Assembly: GCA_026874595.1 (NCBI GenBank)
Contig: CM049314.1
Location: forward strand, 50,949,812 to 51,013,811
DNA length: 64,000 bases
Direction: 5' to 3'
Source of the DNA: Sipunculus nudus
Lineage: Eukaryota > Annelida > Sipuncula > Golfingiida > Sipunculidae
The translations under genes were made by a program, and so were the position numbers. Each line of letters opens with the position of its first letter. Position 1 is the stretch's first letter. The notes under the pieces were generated by a model. That model had not been told where the DNA came from. It searched no databases and was given only the letters and a program-made list of their open reading frames with translations. Below, in pieces: positions 23,701-36,485 of this stretch.

Positions 23701-25165
23701 TTTCGCAATACAATGCTTACAGATACTGGCCTAATGTTAGGTCTGTGGGCGCATAATGACTACTTACAGATCGAGTTCGCGTTTCGTCCCAGTTAACCTA
23801 TTTTTCACCATATGACAGATCCTGAACATAGAAAATTTCACGAAAGACAGAAATTTTCATGAAAAATGCACATATATGGACTTTTTTTCACAATGCCTGC
23901 AGATACTGGCCTGATTTTTGGTGTGTTGCTTGATAATGACCCTTTACAGATCGAGTTTGCATTTTGCCCTTGTTGACCTATTTTTGACCATACAACACTT
24001 CCTGAACTTAAAAAATTTTACAAAATTTAACAAATGTTTCTAATTTGCCCCAGGCGGGGGCATTCGTGTCGTTCCGACACATCTAGTTCAGTAATACAAC
24101 TTTAATTGATCAAAATTTTAATTGTATACCAAAAATTAGATCAAAATCTGTTAATTTTTTTTTAAATATTGGCAAAAATATAAAATTGGTACCTTAAATT
24201 TTGCCCAAGTTTGACCATGGCACGTTTTTTTCCTGTAAGTACTGTGGATTTAATTTTCACAGCATGTTTTTGTTAGCATTTTGTCTGTTAACACCAAAAA
24301 TTTGAAACCAGTTGATCAAAAACTGTAGATTTTATTCAAGTTTTCAAGCACCATGTCACATCAAGTTTACATCAAGCTAGTGTTATGCAGTTTGCTAGAG
24401 CTCAGCTCCACAGTATCAGCTCTAAGTTCCTTAAATTTAGCATACAGTTAGATGTCTTCAAAATCCCCTACCATGCCAAGAACTTTATCACTAGGACTTA
24501 ATTCCTTCAAATATTAATGAAAAACTTCATTTTTCCATTAAAAACCCATTGTTACACTGTAAGACTGCATTATATCAAAACCACTGATCTGACTTTGATC
24601 ATATATAATATACATATTTTTCTATACATTCGCTATGCACATGCCAGAAATGATGTCAGTATTGCGTAATTGTTTTAAGTTATGGGCCCAAACATAATGC
24701 ACTTTTTAAAAAATCAAGAAATATATTTACTCCCTTAACAAGAGGATTGCTGAAGCTAAAGATTTTTCGTCAGGGATGTAAAATTATTTAATCAAGATTC
24801 AATTGAATACCAAAAATTAATTGTGAATTTTTCAAATTTTATAAGTTATTAGTATAAATATAAAATTAGTACCTTAAATTTTGCCCAACTTTGACCATGG
24901 CACGTTTGTTTCCTGAGAGCACTGTTGATATAATTTTCATATCATGCACACATAAGGATTTCATCTTTATAGTTTAGAAAACAGAAATTGGCCAAATATT
25001 GTAGCTTTTATTAATGTTTATATGAGACCATGTCAGACCCAGGCTTAATCCAGCCCCTCTTCAGTCACCTGTATGTTGACCTTGTTGACCTTTCATCAGA
25101 TTATGCATGCTTGAGCGAAGCATACACTGGGGCAGCCAGGCAGCTAATGCCCAGCCACAGTTGAT

Positions 25166-25963
25166 GATGATATGATATGATATGATAGAGTTCATTTATA
25201 AAGCGCAAATATAATATACATTTCTATGCGCTGATACAAAGGGTTAAGAAAATAAGTATGTCTTGAGAGCACGCTTAAATGATTCAATATGTGTACACGC
25301 TCTAACAGAGTCTGGTAAAGAATTCCATGCGGTGGCAGCGTACTTGGAAAATTGTCTGTCACCATATACATTATGGGAGCGAGGTACACAGACTATCCTG
25401 TGAGCATCAGAAGAACGAAAAGACCTGCGGGGAGAATATTCCACAAACAGTTGGCGCAAATACAGTGGATACAGGCTATCATTCAGCGCTTTATACACCT
25501 GTGTGAGGACTTTAAATGTGATTCTCCTTTCGACAGGCAGCCAGTGAAGCTGTCTTAGAACAGGTCCGATGCTGTCGTACTTCCTGGACCTTGTAAGTAA
25601 TCGGGCTGATGCGTTTTGTGCAAGTTGGAGGCGATGGATGTTAGCATTGGAAGTTCCAGTTAGCAGGCTGTTGTTGTTGTCCAATCTTGATGTAATCAGT
25701 GCGTTGATGGTCTTTGCAGCTGTCTGGTCATCAAGCTGGTTCCGGATCTTACCAATTCTGCGAAGATGGTAAAAAATGTTCTTCACGACTGATCTTGTCT
25801 GACACTCCATACTCATATTGGCATCGAAATTGGCCCCAAGATTTCTGACAGTGTGTACTGGTCTTATTTCTGCACTACCAATACAGATCTTAGGTTCAGC
25901 GCTAAGGATCTTATTAAGATGGTACCTGGGTGATATGATAAGGAGTTCGGTTTTGGAATCATT
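25166..25963 (-). pseudogene. 5'-truncated LINE fragment, C-terminal end of the RT protein
   Basis: On the - strand a 240-codon frame opens at W-NDSKTELLI, the segment just after the RT palm. It continues through VRNLGANFD, HWLPVERRI and DRQFSKYAATAWNSLPDSVR to the C-terminus at about 25244, typical of CR1/Jockey-like LINE proteins. A 3' tail of (ATATC)n-like repeats lies at 25166-25187. The insert sits between CAGTTGAT and CCAGGTG; an uninterrupted paralogous site reading CAGTTGATCCAGGTG is present at 28903-28916. No clear target-site duplication is seen. Confidence 0.92.
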
Positions 25964-26881
25964 CCAGGTGTCCAACCCAACTCATCTGGTAGTTGTTTTG
26001 AAAAACAACATAACAATAAATTAATAATTTTGTATTGGTTTTTTATAACAAATTAAAGAAAAAATAATAGAAAAGGAATTTGTTATTTGATGAGTTACAG
26101 AAAATTAACTTACAGTTACTGATGATGTAAGAATCTGGTATGGATGGATAGAATGTCAATGTCAATGTTATTCCAAATAACACCATGCAGTTACCTATGG
26201 TATTTTTCAGTGAAATTTTAATGATAAAAAACTAAATCATATTATTCATTACTAATCATTAGGGATCATATGAAGGAAATTAATGATAGACAAAGATGCA
26301 GTTGATAATATTAATCTAGATTCCTACTGTGTCTAGTGTGTAGATTGATGTGAAAGTAGTCCAAAATGAATATATTACATTTATTTTTTTTTAATATAAA
26401 TAAAAGCAATAAAACCAGGTACTTATGATCATTATTTAAATTTGTGAATTTTGTATATTCTGGATTCTCAACATCTTTGTTTGGCTAAAACTGAATAAAT
26501 ACTAGACATGGTGCGAATGCTTTGCAAATGTATTTGAATCCGAATATGAATATGTACTGTATTAAAAAATTTTATTGCATAAGAATGGGAATTCAGGTAA
26601 AAATGAAAGTATCTGAATACCAGTGCAGATACTTTCATCTTTCAAAATGTATTCATGAATGCATTCATGAATATATTCTATAATATTATTTCAATAATCA
26701 TCTGAGTTATATTTTATTTTAAAAAATCATATGATTTTCTTATTATTTTTATAATAAAAATTATATTGGCACAATATTTGTTATTAAATGTTAATAAATA
26801 GTTAAACTCTTTTATAATATGTGCTGCTTATCAGTTATATGGCCAAGTCAAAATCTGTGTGACAATAGCACTCCATTTGTT

Positions 26882-29800
26882 AGCGAACCTGTGAGCTTGT
26901 GCGATGGCCCAGCGTCGTCCGTCCGTCGTCAGCCGTCCGCCGTCCAGGGCTTGCTTTGTGCCGTCCATGGCTGTAAGTCAGAAACTGTCGGAGCTAGCAG
27001 CTCCTAATAACTTGTAAGAATTTGTCACATGTGAAACTTGGTGCCCAAGAGCTTATTATTGGGTATCTGCATTAATTTAGATTTTTTAGAGAAAAAGCTT
27101 AAAAACCTTTAAAAATCTTCTTCTTTGAAACTGTCCAGCCAAACTGTCCAATATTTCACAGAAATGATCTCTGGAACAATCTCTCTCAAGTTTGTTCAAA
27201 TGGTTCCAGTTCGGAGATTTTTGGCTGAGTTACAGGAGGTTGAACTTAGTCATCTGTCCAAAAAAGCACACTAAAAATAAAATCTCAGAAACGGCTAGAG
27301 CTATAATGACAATTTTATACCAATGTTTGTCACATGTCATATCTGATTTTGAGGTATTGGTGGTGCCACCTACTTTGATGTGTTTTTAGCTCAGCTGACT
27401 ATAAGTCATCTGAGCTATAGTCGTGGTCCATTGTCCGTCGTCTGTCCGTCCGTCCGTCCGTCCGTCCGTAGATGTGGCACGTTTTGAAACCGTAAGACCT
27501 AGGAATCCAAAATTCAGCATAATGTTAGATGTCCCCAAGATCTCCTACCAAGCCGAAAACTGGGTCTTTGCGACTTCATTCCTTTGAGAAATTAAGGAAA
27601 AACCTCAATTTTTTATTAAAAACCTATTTTCACACTTTAGGACTGCCTAATATCAAAACCACTCATCTGTTTTTCCTCATATTTCCTATAAATAATCCTC
27701 TATATAATTCCTATGTACATGCCAGAAATTAGGTCTGTATTATTTCATTTAAAAAAGTTATGGGCGCAAACATAATGCATTTTGTAAATAATCAGGAAAG
27801 AAATTTTATCACTTAACACAAAACTTGTTAAAGCTAAGCACTTTTTTTCCAGTAATATTACTTTTATTAATCAAAATTAAATTGTATACCCAAAATTAGA
27901 TCAAAATCTTTTAAATTTTTAAAAATATTAGCAAAAATAAAAAATTGGTACCTTAAATTTTGCCCAACTTTGACCATGGCACGTTTTCTTGCTGTGACTG
28001 CTGTGGATTTAATTTTCACAGCATGTTTTTGTTAGCATTTCAACTGTTAACACCAAAAATTTGAAACCACTTGATCAAAAACTGTAGATTTTATTAAAGT
28101 TTTCAAGCACCATGTCACATATTGCTAGTGTTATGCAGTTTGCTAGAACTCAGCTCCCGAGCTTCAGCTCTAAGTTCCTTAAATTTGGCATACAGTTAGA
28201 TTTCTCCAAAATCCCCTACCATGCCAAGAATTTGGTCACAAGGACTTAATTCCTTCGAGATATCAATGAAAAACTTCATTTTTCCATTAAAAACCCGATG
28301 TTACACTTTAAGACTGCCTAATATCAAAACCACTGATCTGACTTTGATCATATATAATATACATATTTTTCTATACATTCACTATGCACATGCCAGAAAT
28401 GATGTCAGTATTGTGTATTTTTTTTAAGTTATGGGCCCAAACATAATGCACTTTGTAAAAAATCAAGAAATATATTTACTCCCTTAACAAGCGCATGACT
28501 GAAGCGAGAGATTTTTTTTGTCAGGGATGTAACATTATTTAATCAAGATTCAATTGAATACCCAAAATTAGTTCTGAATTTTTCAAATTTTATAAGTTAT
28601 TAGTATAAATATAAAATTAGTACCTTACATTTTGCCCAACTGTGACCAAGGCACGTTTGTTTCCCGTGAGCACTGTTGATATAATTTTCATATCATGCAC
28701 ACATAAGGATTTCAGCTTTTTAGTTTAGAAAGCTGAAAGAAATTTGCCAAATATTGTAGCTTTTATTAATGTTTTTTATGAGACCCTGTCAGACTTTGGC
28801 TCTCTCCAGCCCCTCTTGAGTCACCTGTATGTTGACCTTGTTGACCTTTCATCAAATTATGCACGCTTGAGGGGAGAATCCAGGCAGCTTATGGCCAGCC
28901 ACAGTTGATCCAGGTGTTCAACCCAACTCATCTAGTAGTTTTAACCAACAACATAACAATAAACAATAAATTAATAAATTTTTATTGGTTTTTAATAACA
29001 AATTAAAGAAAAATAGAAAAGGAATTTGTTAGTTTATAATAACAGGAAATTAACTTGCAGTTACTGATGATATAAGAATCTTGTATCGATGGGTAGAATG
29101 TCACATATTCCAAATAAAACCATGCAGTCACCTATGATAAAGAAGTAAATCATATTATTCATTACTAATCATTAAGGATTATATGAAGGAAATTAATGAT
29201 AGACAAAGATGCAGTTGATAATATTAATCTAGATTCCTACTGTGTCTAGTGTGTACATTGATGTGAAATTAGTCCAAAATGAATTTTTTACAGTTATTTT
29301 TTAATATAAATAAAAGCCATAAAACCAGGTACTTATGATCATTATTTAAATGTGTGAAATTTGTATATTCTGGATTCTCAACATCATTGTTTAGTGAAAA
29401 CTGAATAAATACCAGACATGGTGCGAATACTTTGTAATTGTATTTAAATACGAATATGATAATGTACTCCATTATAAAATTTCTTGCATAAAGAATGGGA
29501 ATTCAGGTAAAAATGAAAGTATATGAATACTCGTGCAAATACTTTCAAAATACATTCATGAATATATTCTTTAATATTATTTTAATAATCATATCAGTTA
29601 TATTTCATTTTAAAAAATCATATGATTCTCTTATTATTTTTAATAAAAATTATATATGGGACAATATTTGTAATTTTTTTAATAAATAGTTAAACTCTTA
29701 TATTATATGTTCTGCTTATAAGTTATATGGCCAAGTCAAAATCTGTGTGACAGTAGTACTCCATTTGTTAATAAAATAAATGAAATCAATCCTCTTCCCC

Positions 29801-30240
29801 GTCTCCAAAGGTACTATCAAAATCATACATAAGCTAAACAACAACAACTCATAATACAGCTTATATTTATTACCACACAAAACCAGCATGTGCCTCATTT
29901 CTAAATAATATTTTTTTATCATATATAACAGCTGAGCGTCGTGACCCATAGGTCCCTTGTTTACAAGCGAAAATGTAATTTTAAACTCTTCTAGCTTATA
30001 CACTGATTTATGATGAAACTGTTCAGCTGATTGGTTTAAACTTTACAAGAATTATTCTATGGCAGGGTTCTGCCAGTTTTATAAGAATAGATTGGGTAAA
30101 TACAGTTTTAAAAAAGCATTGTAGCCAATTGAAAAAGTCTTTCTGTATTTGAAAACAGATTTGACTTCATTCAGCCAAGTCAAGAGGTCACTCAGTACAA
30201 ACAGGTGGGGTCCAGACATCACCTTGGCAACTGACCTGGC
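26882..30240 (+). mobile_element. Family II element split by a family I insertion
   Basis: The 5' end is AGCGAACCTGTGAGC after a T pair, then CGTCC repeats and the core GGTGGTGCCACC (27359-27370). It is interrupted at GTGTTTTT|AGCTC by a complete family I element (27388-29959). It resumes at 29960 (GATGAAACTGTTCAGCTG...), matching the order in the intronic copy (12250-12300), and reaches the short GTCACTCAG repeat at 30190. The 3' terminus was not found. Confidence 0.62.
27388..29959 (+). mobile_element. Family I element, complete 2.57 kb copy
   Basis: 5' hairpin AGCTCAGCTGACT (27388-27400), loop ATA, AGTCATCTGAGCT (27404-27416), then six or so GTCC units. 3' AGCTGAGC, GACCCATAGGTC (29943-29954), CTTG|TT. 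It is about 85-90% similar by eye to the interrupted copy at 22029-26881 and preserves the LINE-empty site at 28909/28910. No coding sequence. Confidence 0.85.
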
Positions 30241-30261
30241 TCTGGGGGGTGTCTAGACAAT

Positions 30262-30281
30262 GTGTCTAGACGTCTAGACAC
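30262..30281. repeat. Perfect 20-bp palindrome GTGTCTAGACGTCTAGACAC
   Basis: It lies in a 50-bp run with four TCTAGAC/GTCTAGA copies, just left of a family V element. Confidence 0.9.
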
Positions 30282-30369
30282 AGCGTCTAGACGTCTGGAT
30301 ACAATGTTTAGATGCAGAATTCCCAGATTGTTGGAACTATATCTTTCAACTGTTTGAAAAAACTTGGTT

Positions 30370-31170
30370 TGCATTTTAAGCAAATCGGGTTAATCATCAG
30401 GTCACATGTGAACTGCTGCGCCTTCATTTTTAGTTGACCTCTGACCTTTCCTTGCTGCCCAGTGTCCATTTGTGCGTCTGTTTCCACACATAAACCCACA
30501 TATCTCGGGAACCGTTTGACCGATCAGGCTAAAAATTTTGCACTAATGTTGCCCTTTGATAGCTTTATAACATACATTAAAAATGGTGGCGCCACCTGCA
30601 ACCACTTATGCACAGCATCCATCGGTTCATCTGCCTTGGGATAAAATCACTCATATCTCAGCAGTGGTTTGACTTATCCACCTGAAATTTTGCAAGTTTA
30701 TACATTCTGGACAGCTTTCTTGATTTTATTACAGGTGGCGCCACCTACATTCAGGTTTACTATGCAGACATCCAAGCTCATATCTCGGGAACTGTTTGAC
30801 TGATTGGGCCAAAATTGTGCATGTGTATAGATCTCACATAGCTCTTCATCGTTAGCAAAACTGGTGGCGCCACCTGCAACCATTAATGCACAGCACCCAT
30901 CTGTTCATCTGCCTTGGGATAAAATCACTCATATTTCAGCAGTGGTTTGACTTATCCACCTTAAATTTTGCAGGTTTATACATCCTGGACAATTTTCTCG
31001 ATTTTATGACAGATGGCACCACCTACATTCACGTTTACGCTGCAGCCATCAATGCTAATATGCAACACACGTCACTCTATTCCCCTTGCCACTTAATCCA
31101 TGCCTCACTTCACCCGTCCCACTCTGATTTCTGCGGATACACAGTCGCTTGTTGACTACCCATATTCTAG
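30370..31170 (+). mobile_element. Family V Helitron-like element (copy 4), 5' end unclear
   Basis: Four core palindromes at 30585, 30734, 30863 and 31012 (spacing 149/129/149). DR1 motif on the - strand at 30435-30447. 3' end GCGGATACACAGTCG, CTTGT, TGACTACCCATATTCTAG|T. Confidence 0.75.
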
Positions 31171-32213
31171 TTTTAAAATGTCCTAGTCTGAAACTTGCTG
31201 GTCCGAAATGTCCATTTTGCTGAAATCATAATGACTAAGGTAGATATGCAGGACTTAAAAGGATCAATATTAAATTTTAAAAATAAACCTTCATTCATAC
31301 TAAAAAACTTTGTTTATTAAAATAATTGATCTCATTAGACAAATGTGTAAACTGTTGAACTGTCAACAGCTTATCAAAAAGGTAACCAATGGAAACCCAT
31401 GGTCAGATCTCAAAATATTATTTGCAACAATTTCTTCAATCATATCAACCAACCATGGCCAAGATTACCTTTTCTGATCAGACTTTATCTACTTTTCATA
31501 ATATTTTAGATTTTAACCTTTCAGGTGTTTATGTACTGTTGAATGCTTCATCCCCTCTCTCTGTAACTCTGTCTCTCTGTCTCTCTCTCACTCTCCTTTT
31601 CTCTCTACATCCACCTCCTTGCTGCCCTCACTGTTCCCTTCTCCAAACCCCATCCCAATGTCAGCCTAAGTAAACAAGAACAAGATGAATCAGATGTATT
31701 CATACTTTAATATTTTGTATAACTATTCATCCATAGGTACCTATGTACGTGCCAGAAATTGTCAATATTGTGTAAAAAGTAGACATAGTGGGCATCAAAA
31801 TAATGTACCTTGTCAAGACTGAAGAGATATTGTGTCATACAGTCACAAAAATTTATAAATCCCTTCATCAGCATAGTAAATCATAACATCATATCTGACA
31901 AATTGAAAATAGCCTTATCATCATTCTACTACTGCTTATTACTGCTGTCATTGCATTCATATTTGCTCATATATATCGCAATTTTCAACCCCTCCTAAAT
32001 AGATAAAAAATAAACCACTATATTTTACTCTATTAATCCATCAGTCAGGTTATTTCATTTATCATTTACTCACATATTACATTACATTCCTTTATAATAG
32101 CAAAACATGTCCATGATATTCATAAGCTTTATCGACTCGATATAGTATCACAATGGAGAAACATTTATAGCCCAATCATGATCAGCTGAGCGCCTTGACC
32201 CATGGGTCCCTTG
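31171..32213 (+). mobile_element. Family I (poly-C subtype) element, 3' end intact
   Basis: Shares AAACCCATGGTCAGATCTCA and CATATCAACCAACCATGGCC with the copy at 10920-11010. 3' end AGCTGAGC, GACCCATGGGTC (32197-32208), CTTG|T. Also has a (TCTC)n stretch near 31570. Confidence 0.65.
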
Positions 32214-34117
32214 TATTTTTTTTTGTTAGTACATTTGATTTAATTTTCACAGCCAGTTTACGTATGGATTTAATCTGATGAATTTTGAAATTTGAAAGTA
32301 TAAGCTTAAAAAATAGTCTAGATATTGAAGTTTTTTTAGAGGCCTTAATGTATTTGTAGAAACCTTTTTTCAGGGACATAACTTCATTTAATCAAGATTT
32401 AATTGTACACCGAAAATTAGATCTGAATTTTGCAATTTTTTCAAGTTATTAAAATAAATATAAACTCAGTACCTTAAATTTTGCCCAAATTCACAGCATG
32501 TACACATAAGGATTTAATCTGTTTAAATCTTAAATTTGAAAATAAAAGCTCAAAAATTAGGCTAGTTATTGAATTTTTTTGGAGGCTCTTGTTGTATTCC
32601 CTTACGTTGTCAAGCAGTCCACTTTGGTGACTGTAGGTCATTCATTGCATATCTCTATGCTCCCCAGGCTGTTGGCATAATGTTAGATGTCCCAAAGATC
32701 TCCTACCAAGCTGAAAACTGGGTCTTTGTGACTATGTTCCTTTGAGAAATTAAGGAAAAACCTAAATTTTTTATTAAAAACATAATTTCACACTTCAGGA
32801 CTGCCTAATATCAAAACCACTCATCTGTTTTTCCTCATATTTACCATAAATATTCCTCTATATAGTTCCTATATACATACCAGAAATAAGGTCTGTATAA
32901 TATAATTTAAAAAAGTTATGGGCTCAAACATAATGCATTTTGTAAAAAATCAGAAAAGATATTTGATTGCTTAACACAAAACATGTTAATGCTAAGGACT
33001 TTTTTCCAGTAATATAACTTTAATTAATCAAAATTAAATTGTATACCCAAAATTAGATCAAAATCTTTTAAATTTTTTAAAATATTAGCAAAAATAAAAA
33101 TTGGTACCTTAAATTTTGCCCAACTTTGGCCACGGCATGTTTTTTTCCTGTAAGTACTGTGGATTTAATTTTCACAGCATGTGCACATAAGGATTTAATC
33201 TGTTATCTGAAATTTGAAAATAAAAGCTGCAAAATTAGGCTAGTAATTGAATTTATTTTGGAGGCTCTTGTTGTATTCCCTAACATTGTCAAGCAGTCCA
33301 CTTTGGTGACTGTAGGTCATTCAGTGCAGCTCTCTCCACTGAGTTGAGCTTGATCAGGCTGTCTGCAGTTAATACCATACCACAGGGAGCCTTTATCTCT
33401 GGCAACGCCGGGTTCCCCCCCCCCCCCCCCCCCCCCCCCCATTATGTTGACAGACCTGTACTATGAACTAGATGAATTTTAAAATGAACATTTTTTTCAG
33501 CAACGAGCAGTAACAACGGAGACCCCTCCCACCACCCACCCCTTTAATACACAGGACTAATAAACAAGATGAACCTTATAATTTTAATGTTAAATAAATT
33601 CTTTTTGATGAGACTTGGACAATTTTGATTGTTTTAAAGAAAAAAAAATTCAGGAATTTAATCCTAATATTCAAATGTGATAAAATATTAGGATCTAATG
33701 TAAGTGCTAACTGACAAAATTTAAGAAGATATAAATACTTTGTAGCATTTCATTCATATCTCTTAAAGTTGTCAGGGCCTTGGTGTGAATAACACTGTTA
33801 ACTTAGTATTAAAATTAGGAATATTGGTCAAACTTTGTTGGATTAATTTTTAACTCATATTACCATATACTTAACTTTTGAAAACTTAATTACCTTCACA
33901 CATTATTTGTTTATAAAATGTTACTTTATATAACACTTACCGTAGGCCTATTTGTTCCCTTGGTGCATCACTAAATGGTTTAGCTCATGTCCATTATTCT
34001 ATAATTTACAGAGTTTCATTTTAGCAGGACCATTTTCTCATAGCTTTTCAAATGATAATATACATGAATAACCAAAAGAAATAATTCAGCTGAGCGATGT
34101 GACCCATGGGTCCCTTG
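32214..34117 (+). mobile_element. Family I element, interior plus 3' end
   Basis: The interior repeats GGTACCTTAAATTTTGCCCA and TTAATTTTCACAGCATG found in other copies. C26 lies at 33415-33440. 3' GACCCATGGGTC at 34101-34112, CTTG|TT. No 5' hairpin was found. Confidence 0.6.
33415..33440 (+). repeat. Poly-C tract, C26
   Basis: Inside a family I interior. Similar tracts are C18 at 9997-10014, C15 at 10806-10820, C27 at 34857-34883, C12/C10 at 41811-41835 and C13 at 43316-43328. Confidence 0.95.
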
Positions 34118-34304
34118 TTTCAAGTTTTTAGCATAAAAATAAAATTGGTACCTTAAATTTTGTCCATCTTTGACCATGGCGCGTTTGTTTTCCGGTAAGT
34201 ACTGTTGATTTAATTTTCACAGCATGTAATCGTAAGTATTTCATTTGTTCATATCTGAAATTTGAAAATAAAAGCTTGAAAATTTGGCTCGTTATTTAAT
34301 TTTA

Positions 34305-35614
34305 AGCTCAGCTGATTATAAGTCATCAGCAGGAAATCCCCTGCTGTAACATGTGTATAGTAATTCTCATATCAACACCCAAATCCCCCCTCCCCTCCCC
34401 CCGCAAAAACCTTTCTTGAAAACGTAATTCCAAGGTGTAATCCAGAAGGTGCCATGTTGTGGTAATGTAGCATTTTTAAAGAAATAAATTTTCTTTTAAA
34501 TGATTTTAACAAATATAATGAAACCCAACAGTATGCTTAAATTTATAAAATATGAAGCACATTATGGATAAATAAAGACACAATTTAAAATTGTGAAATC
34601 TAAATTAAATATTATTTTTAGTTATTTATTGTTTTGCAGATTTAAAAGATATATTTTTGTGGTAACAAATAAATAAACATTTGTATGCATGATGTGGTGT
34701 CATCTGACAAGATTGAGATTTATGATGATGCAATTTAGAATTATAAATCAACTTTAAGATTCAGATATATATGTTATATTGGAAATGTATTTTCATTCCC
34801 CCGCAGAATTGGAGATCAGGCTTTGTTTGCCCTGTATGTAAGTGAGTGTTGTTTATCCCCCCCCCCCCCCCCCCCCCCCCCCCGCTGCTATCGATTTCTT
34901 TGCACCTGTGCACTGGGACATTAGCTTTTATTGCTAATGTGTAAAATTTATTAATTTTTTTTAAAAATCTGGATTAGAAAAGATTAATATGTAATTGAAA
35001 GATATTCTTTCCTTAGGAGAATGGCAATGTTATCAACTCTGTCTGTCCATCTTCTCTCCGTTTTCATTCAATGTATATTAATTATGAAATTTTTCCTAGA
35101 AGCACTGTTGAAATAACTTTCATATGCTGTGTGTGTATGGATTTAAACTTTAAATGTCTGAAATTTGAAAGCAATTTATATATTCATTTGTGTAATTTTG
35201 CAGATGTTAAACTTTAAAAAAATTTGATATAAAATTAGACATTTTACAGATAAATAATAAATATATATAATATATATATATATATATTATTTAAAAAAAT
35301 ATCCAATTGAACAATTGGGTAAACTACTGAACTGTCAACAGTTTATTAAAAAGCCGACCAATGATCATGGTAATAATATACATCCTTCGTTCACAAAATG
35401 CTCACATGCTTCAATTTCAGCATTAGGAAATGCTTAGTTTGGTCACAAAATATTATTTGCAACAATATTTTACTCACATTTACAAACCAATCATGCCAAC
35501 CAGCCATGGCCTATTTTGCCTTTTCCTCTTAGACTTTACCTCTATTTGATATTATTTTAGAATTTAACCCCTAAGGTAAACTTCAGCTGAGCACAGTGAC
35601 CTATGGGTCCCTTG
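34305..35614 (+). mobile_element. Family I (poly-C subtype) element, near complete
   Basis: 5' AGCTCAGCTGATTATAAGTC. C27 at 34857-34883 is followed by TTGCACCTGTGCACTGGGAC. 3' CAGCTGAGCACAGT, GACCTATGGGTC (35598-35609), CTTG|TT. Confidence 0.65.
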
Positions 35615-36129
35615 TTAAAGATTTTAGGTGTTTTTGTATGGTTCTTGCCCATTGAAAATTTGATATTATGAGATGATGTAACAAACAAAATAAAGTGAAG
35701 GAACCTGCATCATCCGGCCAATATGTAACCATTAGTTCCAGAAATATTCCAGGGAGCAATCTCAATTGATCGTGAAATAAAGTCACAGTGACTTGTTTTT
35801 TGCAAATCACAGGTTTAAAATATGCATTGATTTTTGGCAACCTGAGGCTCTGCATGGATTCTTGAACATTCTATTTTATTAAGGACCCAAGGGTCTCAAT
35901 GCTCAGCTGAGGATATTTTTTATAAGCATTTTAAAAATGTTGTTCCTGTGACCTTGACCCTTGATTCAAAACAATGTATAGGTTTCTCCTACAAGAAGGT
36001 TAGCCGAATGTGAAAGATGGGAGGATTGGGATTAAAAGTTAGAGATTCAATGCATGAAAATATCTTTCTAAGGAAGTGGACCCTATGATGTTGACCTTTG
36101 ACCATGTGAACTCAAATTTTACAGTTTTT
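35615..36129. other. No gene or element recognised
   Basis: AT-rich spacer between two family I elements, with isolated AGGTCA-type half-sites near 35945. Confidence 0.5.
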
Positions 36130-36458
36130 AGCTCAGCTGACTTTCAGTCATGCTGGGCTATAGGGATGGGTCTTTGTCCGGCGTCCTTCCGTCTGTCCGT
36201 CCGGCCGGCCGTCCGGCCGTTAGCAGGGCACAAATCGTAACCGTAGGGGCTAGGGCCATGAACCCTATGCAGTCTTAGAGGTTCTCAAAAGATCTCCTTG
36301 CAAACCTGAAATTAGGTCACTGTGACCTATATTCTCGAAGTTATGGGGTGTGTTTGCACCCCCCAGAAATACTTCTTTTAGCCAAAATTTTCATCCAAAA
36401 CCTTCCATCTTTCACATACAGCTCACCTACTAACAGAGGAAGAACCATAATTATTTTG

Positions 36459-36485
36459 AGGTCACAAGGTCAAAGGTCAAGGTCA
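36459..36485 (+). promoter_or_regulatory. Cluster of four AGGTCA half-sites, same layout
   Basis: AGGTCA, CA, AGGTCA, A, AGGTCA, AGGTCA: the same 2/1/0 spacing as in the intronic element. Partial sets recur near 36606, 36750, 36888, 39100, 39248-39266, 39565 and 39705. Confidence 0.35.

Larger units (their letters stand above)
22475..24086 (+). mobile_element. Family III Helitron-like element (ATGCCCC type), nested
   Basis: The 5' end is in a T run: TTTATGCCCCGGCC. The 3' end is GGGGGCATTC (inverse of the 5' motif), a perfect hairpin GTGTCG, TTC, CGACAC (24066-24080), then ATCTAG|TT. The interior has 180-bp repeats. Another element is inserted at 23034-23700. Confidence 0.75.
22029..26881 (+). 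mobile_element. Family I element with three later insertions
   Basis: The 5' end is T5, AGCTCAGCTGACT, ATA, AGTCATCTGAGCT, then (GTCC)n. Its sequence can be followed by comparison with the copy at 27388-29959, across a family III insertion (22475-24086) and a LINE (25166-25963). It is cut at TTTGTT|AGCGAACC by a family II element. Its own 3' end was not found. Confidence 0.75.

Noticed and set aside
25352-26024. + strand frames opposite the LINE fragment
   Set aside because: Shadows of the - strand RT protein, which has recognisable motifs; the + frames do not.
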